Shown here: piece after piece, positions 27,640 to 35,668 of the stretch | Layout: each line of letters starts with the position of its first letter | How positions within the stretch are numbered: position 1 is the stretch's first letter | Source: Bacteroidales bacterium UBA1392 | GTDB taxonomy: Bacteria > Bacteroidota > Bacteroidia > Bacteroidales > UBA932 | Assembly: GCA_002305275.1 (NCBI GenBank) | Contig: DBQO01000028.1 | Span: 4,430 to 68,429 of the forward strand | Direction of reading: 5' to 3' | DNA length: 64,000 bases | Notes under the pieces: generated by a model | Seen by the model: the letters and a program-made list of their open reading frames with translations, nothing else | What the model was told of the DNA's origin: nothing | Databases searched by the model: none | Translations under genes and position numbers: made by a program

Positions 27640-29757
27640 ATGATGAAAAGAGTATTATTGCTTGTTCTAGCTTTGACCTTTGCCGGCCCTGCATTTGCGG
27701 ACAACGGGATGTGGCTACCTTCCGAGATCGCCAAAAGAATCGGAGATATGCAGGCCAAGGGTCTCAGACTCACTGCTGAAGATATTTACAGTATCAATCA
27801 GGCTTCCCTTAAGGATGCTTCGGTCCATTTCAACGGAGGATGTTCTGCCGAATTGATCTCCGACAACGGGCTTTTGATTACCAACCACCATTGCGGCTAC
27901 GATTGGATACAGGAACATAGCTCCGTTGAGCATGATTACCTAAAGGATGGATTCTGGGCTATGACCATAGAAGAGGAACTGCCCAACAAGAACATCTATG
28001 TAAGATTTCTTGTAAGAATGGATGATGTTACTGAAACGGTACTCAAGGGCTATGATCCTTCAATGACCGAGATTCAACGTGATTCACTCATAAAGGCCAA
28101 CAGCACACCTCTGATTGAAACTGCTTCAAAGGAAGGGGCCGGATATAGCGCATCCGTGCAGCCACTATATTACGGTAACCAGTATTTTATATGGGTTTAC
28201 CAGACTTTTACCGACGTACGTCTAGTGGGGGCTCCGCCTTCATCGATAGGTAAATTTGGCGGTGATACCGATAACTGGATGTGGCCTCGCCATACCGGAG
28301 ATTTCTCTCTTTTCAGGATTTATGCTGATAAGGATAACAATCCAGCTGCATACTCCGAGGAGAATGTGCCCTACAAGCCTAAAAAATATTTCAAACTCTC
28401 CATTAAAGAGCGTAAAGAGGGTGATTTTACCTTTGTTTACGGTTATCCGGGAAGAACACAGGAATATATACACTCAGAAGCAGTTAGATACATCTCCGAC
28501 ATCTCAAACCCCCATAAACGCAAACTCCGCACAAAACGTCTCGACGTACAGGAGAAATATATGTCCCAAAGCCAGAAAGTGAGAATACAGTACTCTGCCA
28601 AAAATTCCGGTGTCTCCAATGCATGGAAAAAGTGGCTCGGTGAGATGAATGGCATTATAAAACTCAAGACTTATGAGAAAAAGAGGGTTTACGAACAGGA
28701 ATTCCATAAGTGGGCGGCCGATAAGCCGGAGTATAGGGATATTATTCCACAGCTTGACAAACTCTATGAGGAGCTTGAGGGCTATGCTTTCGCTACCGAT
28801 TATTACAATGAGAGCATCCGCGCAAATGAGATTATTCGCTTCGCCGACAATATCACTACAGCTTTTAGTCGCAATCGTGGTAAGGATTATCTTGACCGGA
28901 TGATAGAGGCATATTTCAAGGATTATTTTCTTCCCATCGATAAGGAGAGCTTCCACCTTCTCCTTGCCGAATATGACAAGAATGTACCAAAGAATCTTCG
29001 TCCGCCCTATTTTTCGGAGCAATTGATGGCTTTTGGAAGCACAGATGCCTGGATAGAATACATTTTTAACACTTCTGCCCTTACCTCCGAAGAGGAAACG
29101 CGAGCTCTGGTGGATAAAGCTCTTAATGTAGAAGATTTCCAGGAGGTACTCCTGGCTGATCCTGCCTTTACATTTTCAAATGAATTCAGGCAGCACTATT
29201 TGAATGAAATCAACCGGCCGTTTACCGAGATCACCAGGCAGATTACTCTGCTTTATCGTACCTACATGAAGGGTCAGATGGAGTTTTCCCCCGAAAAATC
29301 CTTCTTTCCGGACGCCAACTCCACTCTAAGAGTCTCTTATGGACATATTCAGGGTTATTCCCCTGCGGATGGGATCTTCTTTAAGCCCGTTTCCACCATC
29401 GAGGGCATAATGGAGAAGGACAATCCGGACATTTTCGATTATAATATACCTCAGGAACTTAGGGATATTTATGCACGCAAAGATTATGGTAAATGGGGGG
29501 CAAATGGTACCATGCCTGTATGTTTTATAGCGACCAACCACACTTCAGGTGGCAACTCAGGCAGCCCGGTTATTGACGCAGACGGTAATCTGATCGGCAT
29601 CAATTTCGACAGGGTATGGGAGGGGACCATGAGTGACATCGACTTCGATCCCGATGTATGCCGCAATATCTCCATAGATATAAGATATGCACTATTCATT
29701 ATCGATAAACTTGCCGGCGCTCAGCGCATTCTAGATGAAGTTGAGATAGTGGAGTAG
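27640..29757 (+). CDS. dpp11: S46 family dipeptidyl-peptidase, DPP11 type (Asp/Glu-specific)
   Basis: 705 residues with a signal peptide (cleavage near AFA, about residue 20). The chymotrypsin-like catalytic triad is visible: His in ITNHHCGY (H83/H84), Asp in GGDTDNWMWPRHTGDF (D209 or D211) and Ser in SGGNSGSP (S640). In the S46 family the residue 18 positions after the catalytic Ser sets specificity: Gly in DPP7, Arg in DPP11. Here it is R658, in GINFDRVWEG, so cleavage of dipeptides with Asp or Glu at the second position is expected. Periplasmic; supplies acidic dipeptides, which suits a cell with glutamate dehydrogenase. Its stop abuts a heptamer-phased array. Confidence 0.92.
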   Translation: MMKRVLLLVLALTFAGPAFADNGMWLPSEIAKRIGDMQAKGLRLTAEDIYSINQASLKDASVHFNGGCSAELISDNGLLITNHHCGYDWIQEHSSVEHDYLKDGFWAMTIEEELPNKNIYVRFLVRMDDVTETVLKGYDPSMTEIQRDSLIKANSTPLIETASKEGAGYSASVQPLYYGNQYFIWVYQTFTDVRLVGAPPSSIGKFGGDTDNWMWPRHTGDFSLFRIYADKDNNPAAYSEENVPYKPKKYFKLSIKERKEGDFTFVYGYPGRTQEYIHSEAVRYISDISNPHKRKLRTKRLDVQEKYMSQSQKVRIQYSAKNSGVSNAWKKWLGEMNGIIKLKTYEKKRVYEQEFHKWAADKPEYRDIIPQLDKLYEELEGYAFATDYYNESIRANEIIRFADNITTAFSRNRGKDYLDRMIEAYFKDYFLPIDKESFHLLLAEYDKNVPKNLRPPYFSEQLMAFGSTDAWIEYIFNTSALTSEEETRALVDKALNVEDFQEVLLADPAFTFSNEFRQHYLNEINRPFTEITRQITLLYRTYMKGQMEFSPEKSFFPDANSTLRVSYGHIQGYSPADGIFFKPVSTIEGIMEKDNPDIFDYNIPQELRDIYARKDYGKWGANGTMPVCFIATNHTSGGNSGSPVIDADGNLIGINFDRVWEGTMSDIDFDPDVCRNISIDIRYALFIIDKLAGAQRILDEVEIVE

Positions 29758-29762
29758 TGGGT

Positions 29763-29839
29763 AGTTCTGAGTTCTGAGTGTGTAGTGTATAGTGGTGCGG
29801 GGTGCACGTTGCGAGTTGCGAGTTGTCGGTTGTGGGGTA
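29763..29839. repeat. Intergenic heptamer-phased array (AGTTCTG / CGAGTTG family)
   Basis: Eleven 7-bp units in register: AGTTCTG twice, AGTGTGT, AGTGTAT, AGTGGTG, CGGGGTG, CACGTTG, CGAGTTG twice, TCGGTTG, TGGGGTA. It starts 6 bp after the dpp11 stop. A 19-bp stretch (29770-29788) is identical to one in the array at 35414-35469. Confidence 0.8.
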
Positions 29840-29941
29840 TGGATTGAGAGTTACGATATGGCTAAAAATTTTGTAAATAGTTATTTTATTTATAACTTTT
29901 GGCATTCTTTCGTTTTTTCAAATACTTAACCTTAGATTGTG

Positions 29942-32900
29942 ATGAGACTGTTAATTTCCCGACTTATTTTTGCATCATGCTTAATTTTATGCATTGCATC
30001 GTGTGTTGAGCCCGAACTTATTGTAAATCAGGGCCAGGATCAAGGTCAGACAGAGTTTTCAATAGGAAGTGGTGGTGGTACTTTTACAATCCCCATTAGT
30101 TCTAACGTTGATTTTACTTGTTCTCTTTCAGATAATTGTAAATCCTGGTGTTCCATTATCCAGACCAAGGCAATGAATGATTATAGTATTATTCTCTCTG
30201 TGAAGGAGAATGATACCTATGATGCGAGAACCGGTATTCTAACCATCAGTTATGGTGATAAGAGTACGGCACTCACCATTACTCAGAGCCAGAAAGATGA
30301 GCTTATTTTAACTCAGAAGGAGTTTATAGTAGGTACTCAAGGAGGTGAACTGAAGATTCCCGTCTCGACCAACATACAATACAGTTGTGCCGTTATGGAA
30401 GGGTCTCAGGGGTGGATAACCATAAAACAAGCTCAGACAAAAGGGTTGGAGGATTATAATCTGGTACTTCAGATTGCTAAAAACGAGAGCTATGACGGTA
30501 GAATAGGTCAGGTAAAAATTTCAGGTGCCGGCAAGGAGAGTTTCATTACCATTACGCAGAAACAGGTTGATGCACTAATTGTAGAACAGAAAGAATTCTC
30601 GATAGGAAGTGATGGCGGTAACATTACGATACCACTTCGTTCCAACATTGACTATAGTTGTTCTCTTTCAGATAATTGTAAATCCTGGTGTACTATTACT
30701 CAGACCAAGGCATTGAATGATTACAATATTATTCTCTCCGTTGCCAAGAATGAAAAATATGATCCGCGAACCGGTACCCTTACCATCAGTTATGATGATA
30801 AGAGTATAGTGGTCACCATTACCCAGAGTCAAAAAGATGAGTTTATTTTAACGCAGAAAGAGTTTATAATAGGGAGCGAGGGAGGTGAACTGAGGATTCC
30901 CGTTCAAGCTAATATACAATACAGTTGCGCTGTTGTTGAGGGAACTCAGGATTGGATTACAATAGAAAAAGCTCAGACAAAAGGTTTGGAAGATTACAAT
31001 ATAGTGCTCAAGATTGCCAAAAACGAGAGCTATGATGGCAGGGTAGGTCAGGTTAAAATATCCGGTGCCGGTAAGGAGAGTTTCATTACCATTACCCAGA
31101 AACAGGTTGATGCGCTTATTATAGAACAGAAAGAGTTTTCGATAGGAAGCGATGGCGGTACCATTACCATACCACTTCGTTCAAATATTGATTATAGTTG
31201 TTCCCTCTCAGATAATTGTAAATCATGGTGTTCTATTATTCAGACCAAGGCATTGAATAATTACAATATTATTCTCTCCGTTGCCAAGAATGAAAATTAT
31301 GATCCAAGAAGCGGTACTTTGACCATCGGTTATGATGATAAGAGCATAGTAGTCACCATTGCACAGAGCCAGAAAGATGAGATTATTTTAACACAGAAAG
31401 AATTTACAATAGGAGTTGAGGGAGGCGAGTTAAGGATTCCTGTCTTGACCAATATAAACTATACCGCAACTGTGCTTGGGGATGCCCGAAGTTGGATTGG
31501 GATCTCTCAGGTACAGACTAAGGGGTTGGAGGGGTATAATCTGATCCTTCAGATCGCTAAGAACGAGGGTTATGACGGTAGGGTCGGCCAGGTTAAAATA
31601 TCCGGTGCCGGCAAAGAGAGCTTTATCAATATAAATCAAGGAGCCAATGAAGGTTCTCCGGCAATGGCAAAAGAGCGTGCCGCTCTTGTTGCGCTATATA
31701 ACTCACTAAATGGCAGCCAATGGACAAGAAAGGATAATTGGCTAAGTGATAAGCCACTTAGCCAATGGTATGGGATAGGAGTTGACTCGCAAGGGTATGT
31801 GGTTGTAATTAATCTTCCTGATAATAATCTCTCAGGCAATATCCCTGCCGAGATTGGGGATTTATCCAAATTGAGGTTTTTGCAACTCTGTTATGATGCC
31901 ATTAACGGAAGTATACCTCCTGAGATAGGTAAACTTAAAGCGTTGGAACAACTCTACCTTTTCTACAATCAACTAACCGGCACGCTTCCTGCTGAAATAG
32001 CCGGTTTAACAAATCTTAACGGCCTTGATATCACCAATAATAATCTGTCGGGTACTATTCCGGCATCGATCCGCAACAACACCGCCTTTTGGAGAAAATT
32101 CTGGACAAGAATAGTTTGCTACAACAATTTTGATCTTTCCGGCATTACCAATTTCCCTGCACCGAATTTTACCTTTAACGATGTTACGGGAGCTCCAATT
32201 AACCTCGGAAATGAGTATTCATCAAATAAATATACGATACTGTTTGATTGGCAGACATGGTGTTCATCCTGTACCAATTATACACCTAAACTTATCTCTC
32301 TTTACAATGCATATAAGTCGAAAGGGCTGGATGTAATTGGTTGTTCCATGTATGGAGGAAACTATAGTGCAATGGGTATGACGGATGCCAAGCTCAAACA
32401 AGTTGCCGATAACCTGGGTATGCCTTGGAGGACGATACTTATCCACCCCACAGCAGATGTATATAACTCTCTGTTGTATCAAATGTCTATACCAAATATC
32501 CATGTCGTTGATGAAACCGGCAATGTGATCTTCTCCACTGCTGCTTTTGGAGATGACTGGAATCAGCTTGAGAACTTCATTAAAGGCAAACTCGGTGAAG
32601 CTTCCGGTGGAGGAGGCTCTTACTATGAATCAACCGACTACTCTGCCGATGGCATGGTGAAAACTTTACAAACTCATACGGTAGGAAGTGGTATAAAGTT
32701 GATATTCACAGGGGATGCCTTTACCGATAAGGATCATGCCAATGGTACTTTTGATACATGGGTCAATCATGCTGTTGCTGCCTTTTTCAGTGAGGAGCCA
32801 TATAAATCTTTACGTAATCGTTTTGACGTATATTCCGTAGCAGCAGTATCCAAAAACAAAGAGATAGCTGACGACTCTCAGACAGCCTTTAGCTGTCGTT

Positions 32901-33613
32901 TTGGTGAAGGAACATTCGTTGAAGGCAATGACGCAAAAGTTTTTCAATATGCCAGTAAGGTCCCCGGAGCAGATATGACTGAGAGTGTGATTACCGTCAT
33001 AATAAACGCACCTAATTACTCCGGTACCTGTAGCATGTATTCGGATAATGCGGCTATAGGCTATTGTGCTATGATTGCCAATTCAGTCTACGAGTTTGGT
33101 AAAGTAGTGCTGCATGAGAGCGGAGGTCATGCTTTTGGCAAACTTTTGGATGAGTATACCTCCTCCGGACATGGAGCAATAACTGAAGAAGCGAAAGCAG
33201 AGTTTAATCAACAAAGGAACAGTTGGGGCTGGGGAGCCAATGTCGATATCACTTCAGACCCTGCCACCATTCAATGGTCCTTTATGTTGAGTGATCCTAA
33301 TTATTCCAAAGTTGTTGGAATCTATGAAGGTGCTCTTACCTATGCTACCGGTGCATGGCGTCCCACTCCAAACAGTATAATGAACGCAAATACGGATGGT
33401 TTCAACGCTCCCTCAAGATTTGAAATCTACAAACGTATTATGCAGTTCTCACAGGGCATAACACCCACTTTTGCAGAGTTTGCCGCATTCGATGCTCCCA
33501 ACCTAACCAAGGCGACCACCAAAGCGGCCTTTGCTCCAATACCCAAAAACTTCATTCCATTCCATCCACCGGTAATTGTAAAAGGAAGTTGGAAGGATGC
33601 GGGAAGAAAGTAA
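29942..33613 (+). CDS. Lipoprotein: six BACON domains, leucine-rich repeats, thioredoxin-like domain, M64 metallopeptidase
   Basis: 1,223 residues from the ATG at 29942 (a GTG 3 bp upstream is in frame). Lipoprotein signal CIASC (C21). Residues about 38-570 are six BACON-type beta-sandwich domains in three near-identical A-B pairs of 180 residues. Residues about 573-730 are plant-type leucine-rich repeats (LVALYNSLNG, NNLSGNIPAEIGDLSKLRFL). About 740-885 is a TlpA-like thioredoxin domain with WCSSC (C774, C777). After a Gly-rich linker (about 888) comes the M64 IgA-peptidase-like zinc protease, with TDYSADGMV, LIFTGDAFTDKD and the zinc site HESGGHAFGKLLDEY (1058-1072). Probably surface-exposed, binding host or dietary glycoprotein and cutting it. 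The thioredoxin insert could reduce target disulfides. Convergent with hipA1. Confidence 0.9.
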   Translation: MRLLISRLIFASCLILCIASCVEPELIVNQGQDQGQTEFSIGSGGGTFTIPISSNVDFTCSLSDNCKSWCSIIQTKAMNDYSIILSVKENDTYDARTGILTISYGDKSTALTITQSQKDELILTQKEFIVGTQGGELKIPVSTNIQYSCAVMEGSQGWITIKQAQTKGLEDYNLVLQIAKNESYDGRIGQVKISGAGKESFITITQKQVDALIVEQKEFSIGSDGGNITIPLRSNIDYSCSLSDNCKSWCTITQTKALNDYNIILSVAKNEKYDPRTGTLTISYDDKSIVVTITQSQKDEFILTQKEFIIGSEGGELRIPVQANIQYSCAVVEGTQDWITIEKAQTKGLEDYNIVLKIAKNESYDGRVGQVKISGAGKESFITITQKQVDALIIEQKEFSIGSDGGTITIPLRSNIDYSCSLSDNCKSWCSIIQTKALNNYNIILSVAKNENYDPRSGTLTIGYDDKSIVVTIAQSQKDEIILTQKEFTIGVEGGELRIPVLTNINYTATVLGDARSWIGISQVQTKGLEGYNLILQIAKNEGYDGRVGQVKISGAGKESFININQGANEGSPAMAKERAALVALYNSLNGSQWTRKDNWLSDKPLSQWYGIGVDSQGYVVVINLPDNNLSGNIPAEIGDLSKLRFLQLCYDAINGSIPPEIGKLKALEQLYLFYNQLTGTLPAEIAGLTNLNGLDITNNNLSGTIPASIRNNTAFWRKFWTRIVCYNNFDLSGITNFPAPNFTFNDVTGAPINLGNEYSSNKYTILFDWQTWCSSCTNYTPKLISLYNAYKSKGLDVIGCSMYGGNYSAMGMTDAKLKQVADNLGMPWRTILIHPTADVYNSLLYQMSIPNIHVVDETGNVIFSTAAFGDDWNQLENFIKGKLGEASGGGGSYYESTDYSADGMVKTLQTHTVGSGIKLIFTGDAFTDKDHANGTFDTWVNHAVAAFFSEEPYKSLRNRFDVYSVAAVSKNKEIADDSQTAFSCRFGEGTFVEGNDAKVFQYASKVPGADMTESVITVIINAPNYSGTCSMYSDNAAIGYCAMIANSVYEFGKVVLHESGGHAFGKLLDEYTSSGHGAITEEAKAEFNQQRNSWGWGANVDITSDPATIQWSFMLSDPNYSKVVGIYEGALTYATGAWRPTPNSIMNANTDGFNAPSRFEIYKRIMQFSQGITPTFAEFAAFDAPNLTKATTKAAFAPIPKNFIPFHPPVIVKGSWKDAGRK
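30053..31640 (+). repeat. Three ~540-bp tandem repeats (BACON A-B pairs)
   Basis: Units begin near 30053, 30593 and 31133, each encoding an A domain (EFSIGS.GG) and a B domain (KEF..G..GGEL). Nucleotide identity is high over long stretches, for example around SLSDNCKSWC and GAGKESFI. The period is a multiple of 3, so unit loss or gain keeps the frame. Confidence 0.9.
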
Positions 33614-33647
33614 CCTGTACATAACAAAAAAAACCGTTTTGTAGCGC

Positions 33648-33735
33648 CCAATCCGGTAATGACAATGGCTATGTTTTAAGCTGTTATAGCGTAAATATGG
33701 GCATAATAGTTTAATTTGCAGCTATTGTGCAAGAT
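33648..33735. repeat. Repeat copy 1 at the 3' end of hipA1 (68-bp perfect repeat plus HipB2-like site)
   Basis: Positions 33648-33715 are identical over 68 bp to 35518-35585. The right end (33704-33735) matches 31 of 32 bases of the hipBA2 promoter region (37331-37362), including the dyad AATAGTT-N8-AGCTATT. Read on the minus strand the whole block aligns without gaps to the hipB2 promoter and leader, but the ATG position reads GTC. It sits 8 bp beyond the hipA1 stop. Confidence 0.9.
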
Positions 33736-33743
33736 GTATCTAT

Positions 33744-35009
33744 TCATTTATGCTTAGTAATCCTTTCCCGGAAAACTGATTCAAACAAACCTATTTCCCG
33801 TTTTGCAATGTCAAGTTTGTGAGCGACAAGAGACCAACCTTTCACGGCATCTATGACTTCGTTAATGATAGCTTTTGCCATATCGTAAGTCAGCAGATAT
33901 TCTTCGCAAGAGTTCAAAAGGATAGTGAGGTCGGCACTATTAGTTGTTCCATTTATGAGCAGGCTTTGATGGCAGTTTTGTGTGGGGTTCATATCATATG
34001 CAGGTGAAAGTGTCCATCCTTTTGCGGTAAGCAAAAATCCGTGGTTACGGAAATGATCATCGCTATTGCCGACACATATATTGAATGCAACCCTACGGAA
34101 CAACTCTCTTAAGTTTGCATCTACATCGCAACACCCACTTATGATGAAGTCCACAATATCAATATATCCGTGTCCTGTTGCAGCACCATCACCATCGTTT
34201 AATCCAAGCAAAGTCATTGCAGATGCAAAATGTACTCTTCTACCATCGTAAACTCTGTCAAAACGGCGAGAGAGAAGGGTGTGATGTCTGTCGCTGAATC
34301 TAACCACCTTTGTTTGCGCAACATTTATTCCTGCATTTTTAGCCAACAAATGGCATAAATGCTCCCACAACCCTGTGTCATAATCATCTTTTATTGATGG
34401 AAATTTTGCTATATATAGATTATTATCCTCATCTACGACATTTGCTTTTGGGCGAGCACCTCCGAGCGACGAACCCGGCTGTACAAGTTGTGCAATCCAA
34501 CTTTTTTCAGGAAGCGCATTCCCCTCCTCACTCTTTTCTATCTCTTTGCTTGCCGTTATAAGTTCCGGAATCTTTGTTAATGGCGGTATTCGCAAAAAGT
34601 CATCGGCATTTATAAACTCTCCATCAGGTCTCTCTTTGAAACGAAAGCCACCCATACGGGAAAAATCATCAATACCCATCAATAAATCAAACGATGAAAG
34701 AGGACGAACCGGACGATTCTCCTCTTGCGCCATTATCTGTTCACGACGGAGCAAAAGAGTGCGACCCCATCTGTCGGGCAAAGCATCAGCAAAACAGCCA
34801 AAAATATCTTTACCCGGCTGAGTATATTGTGAACCCGGATAGTTGTTGAGATCGTCGCTGAGGTTGATGGAATTGTACTTTTTTATCCAACTATCGGCAA
34901 ACTTAAAACTATAACTGTCTGATCCGCGAAGTGACTCGTAGCCAAGTTCTCCAACCGGCTCTATACTCTTGAGCCAATCGAAATCTGCATATACATACAA
35001 TTTCTTCAT
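33744..35009 (-). CDS. HipA-family serine/threonine kinase toxin (cassette 1)
   Basis: 421 residues. N-subdomain with FADALPDRWGRTLLLRR; Gly-rich phosphate loop SSLGGARPKA (about 180-189); catalytic loop NICVGNSDDHFRNHGFL (about 312-328); metal-binding LSPAYDMNP (about 336-344). HipA kinases of this type phosphorylate translation or other housekeeping targets and slow growth when free of the HipB antitoxin. The target here is unknown. It starts 8 bp after the HTH gene hipB1 on the same strand. Length is close to E. coli HipA (440). The kinase residues look intact. Confidence 0.9.
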   Translation of the reverse strand: MKKLYVYADFDWLKSIEPVGELGYESLRGSDSYSFKFADSWIKKYNSINLSDDLNNYPGSQYTQPGKDIFGCFADALPDRWGRTLLLRREQIMAQEENRPVRPLSSFDLLMGIDDFSRMGGFRFKERPDGEFINADDFLRIPPLTKIPELITASKEIEKSEEGNALPEKSWIAQLVQPGSSLGGARPKANVVDEDNNLYIAKFPSIKDDYDTGLWEHLCHLLAKNAGINVAQTKVVRFSDRHHTLLSRRFDRVYDGRRVHFASAMTLLGLNDGDGAATGHGYIDIVDFIISGCCDVDANLRELFRRVAFNICVGNSDDHFRNHGFLLTAKGWTLSPAYDMNPTQNCHQSLLINGTTNSADLTILLNSCEEYLLTYDMAKAIINEVIDAVKGWSLVAHKLDIAKREIGLFESVFRERITKHK

Positions 35010-35017
35010 AGCCTAAA

Positions 35018-35335
35018 CTATTTTTTAGAGGCCCTTTCGCGTGGGGCTAGATTCATATCCTGCAAGGCTCTACCCAGCTTATCATCTTTTGCTAAATGGA
35101 GAATATCGTCATCAAGCTGCAATGCATATAGCACACGCAAATATATCCCTATCGCTACTGTCGGACTCCCTTTTTCTATACGCGCAACCGTAAGCGGTGA
35201 ACAAGTAGCCCTCTCCGCTACCTGTGCAATACTTAAATTGCGGCGTAATCGTGCAAGTCTTATCTGCTCGCCGACAATCTGCATTTTTTGCTCTAATTTT
35301 CGGGGCAACTTAGTCCCCATAGTGTTTTTTGCCAT
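35018..35335 (-). CDS. HipB-like XRE-family antitoxin/repressor (cassette 1)
   Basis: 105 residues. The HTH runs over about 22-75: IRLARLRRNLSIAQVAERAT, CSPLTVARIEKGSPTVAIGI. A charged C-terminal tail (APRERASKK) could bind HipA or DNA. Placed directly before hipA1, it should neutralise the kinase and repress the pair. A perfect 12-bp inverted repeat brackets its promoter. Confidence 0.88.
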   Translation of the reverse strand: MAKNTMGTKLPRKLEQKMQIVGEQIRLARLRRNLSIAQVAERATCSPLTVARIEKGSPTVAIGIYLRVLYALQLDDDILHLAKDDKLGRALQDMNLAPRERASKK

Positions 35336-35340
35336 AATGG

Positions 35341-35396
35341 TAACATATCATATAATATGCAAATATAATACTATTTCTTTATTTTATGATATGTTA
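35341..35396 (-). promoter_or_regulatory. hipBA1 promoter and probable operator
   Basis: TAACATATCATA (35341-35352) and TATGATATGTTA (35385-35396) form a perfect 12-bp inverted repeat. The minus-strand -7 box TATATTTG (35367 to 35360) lies between the arms. One arm falls in the leader and the other at or above the -33 region, as expected for autorepression by a dimeric HTH protein. Confidence 0.7.
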
Positions 35397-35413
35397 AGTG
35401 AAAATCGTGATTT

Positions 35414-35469
35414 AGTTCCGAGTTCTGAGTGTGTAGTGTTACGCGGTGTGGGTTACGAGTTGCGGGGTT
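35414..35469. repeat. Intergenic heptamer-phased array (AGTTCTG / CGAGTTG family), second locus
   Basis: Eight 7-bp units in register: AGTTCCG, AGTTCTG, AGTGTGT, AGTGTTA, CGCGGTG, TGGGTTA, CGAGTTG, CGGGGTT. The order of units parallels the array at 29763-29839. Confidence 0.75.
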
Positions 35470-35517
35470 ACTTAAAATTCCGCACCCCGTAATTTTATTT
35501 TATAAGATTTTGTAATG

Positions 35518-35600
35518 CCAATCCGGTAATGACAATGGCTATGTTTTAAGCTGTTATAGCGTAAATATGGGCATAATAGTTTAATATACAACTATTATGG
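35518..35600. repeat. Repeat copy 2 at the 3' end of hipA2
   Basis: 35518-35585 is a perfect direct repeat of 33648-33715. It is followed by ATACAACTATT, which completes the perfect dyad AATAGTT-N8-AACTATT (35575-35596). Confidence 0.95.
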
Positions 35601-35668
35601 TATTTTCTTTATGATTATATAATCAGGCGGTACCGTCATTGTTGCCGACAGCAATCTGATAGTTGTTG

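Larger units (their letters stand above)
35336..35668. other. Intergenic region between hipB1 and hipA2
   Basis: 333 bp without a gene. From left to right: hipBA1 operator (35341-35396), heptamer-phased array (35414-35469), a CGGGG...CCCCG hairpin partly within it (35463-35489), and repeat copy 2 (35518-35600) next to the hipA2 stop. Confidence 0.8.

Noticed and set aside
29758..29941. Insertion sequence remnant before the M64 gene
   Set aside because: No transposase fragment or terminal inverted repeats; the period-7 structure explains the odd composition.
33648..35600. Invertible DNA switch at hipBA1
   Set aside because: The 68-bp repeats are in direct orientation, so recombination would delete or duplicate rather than invert; no invertase gene is nearby.
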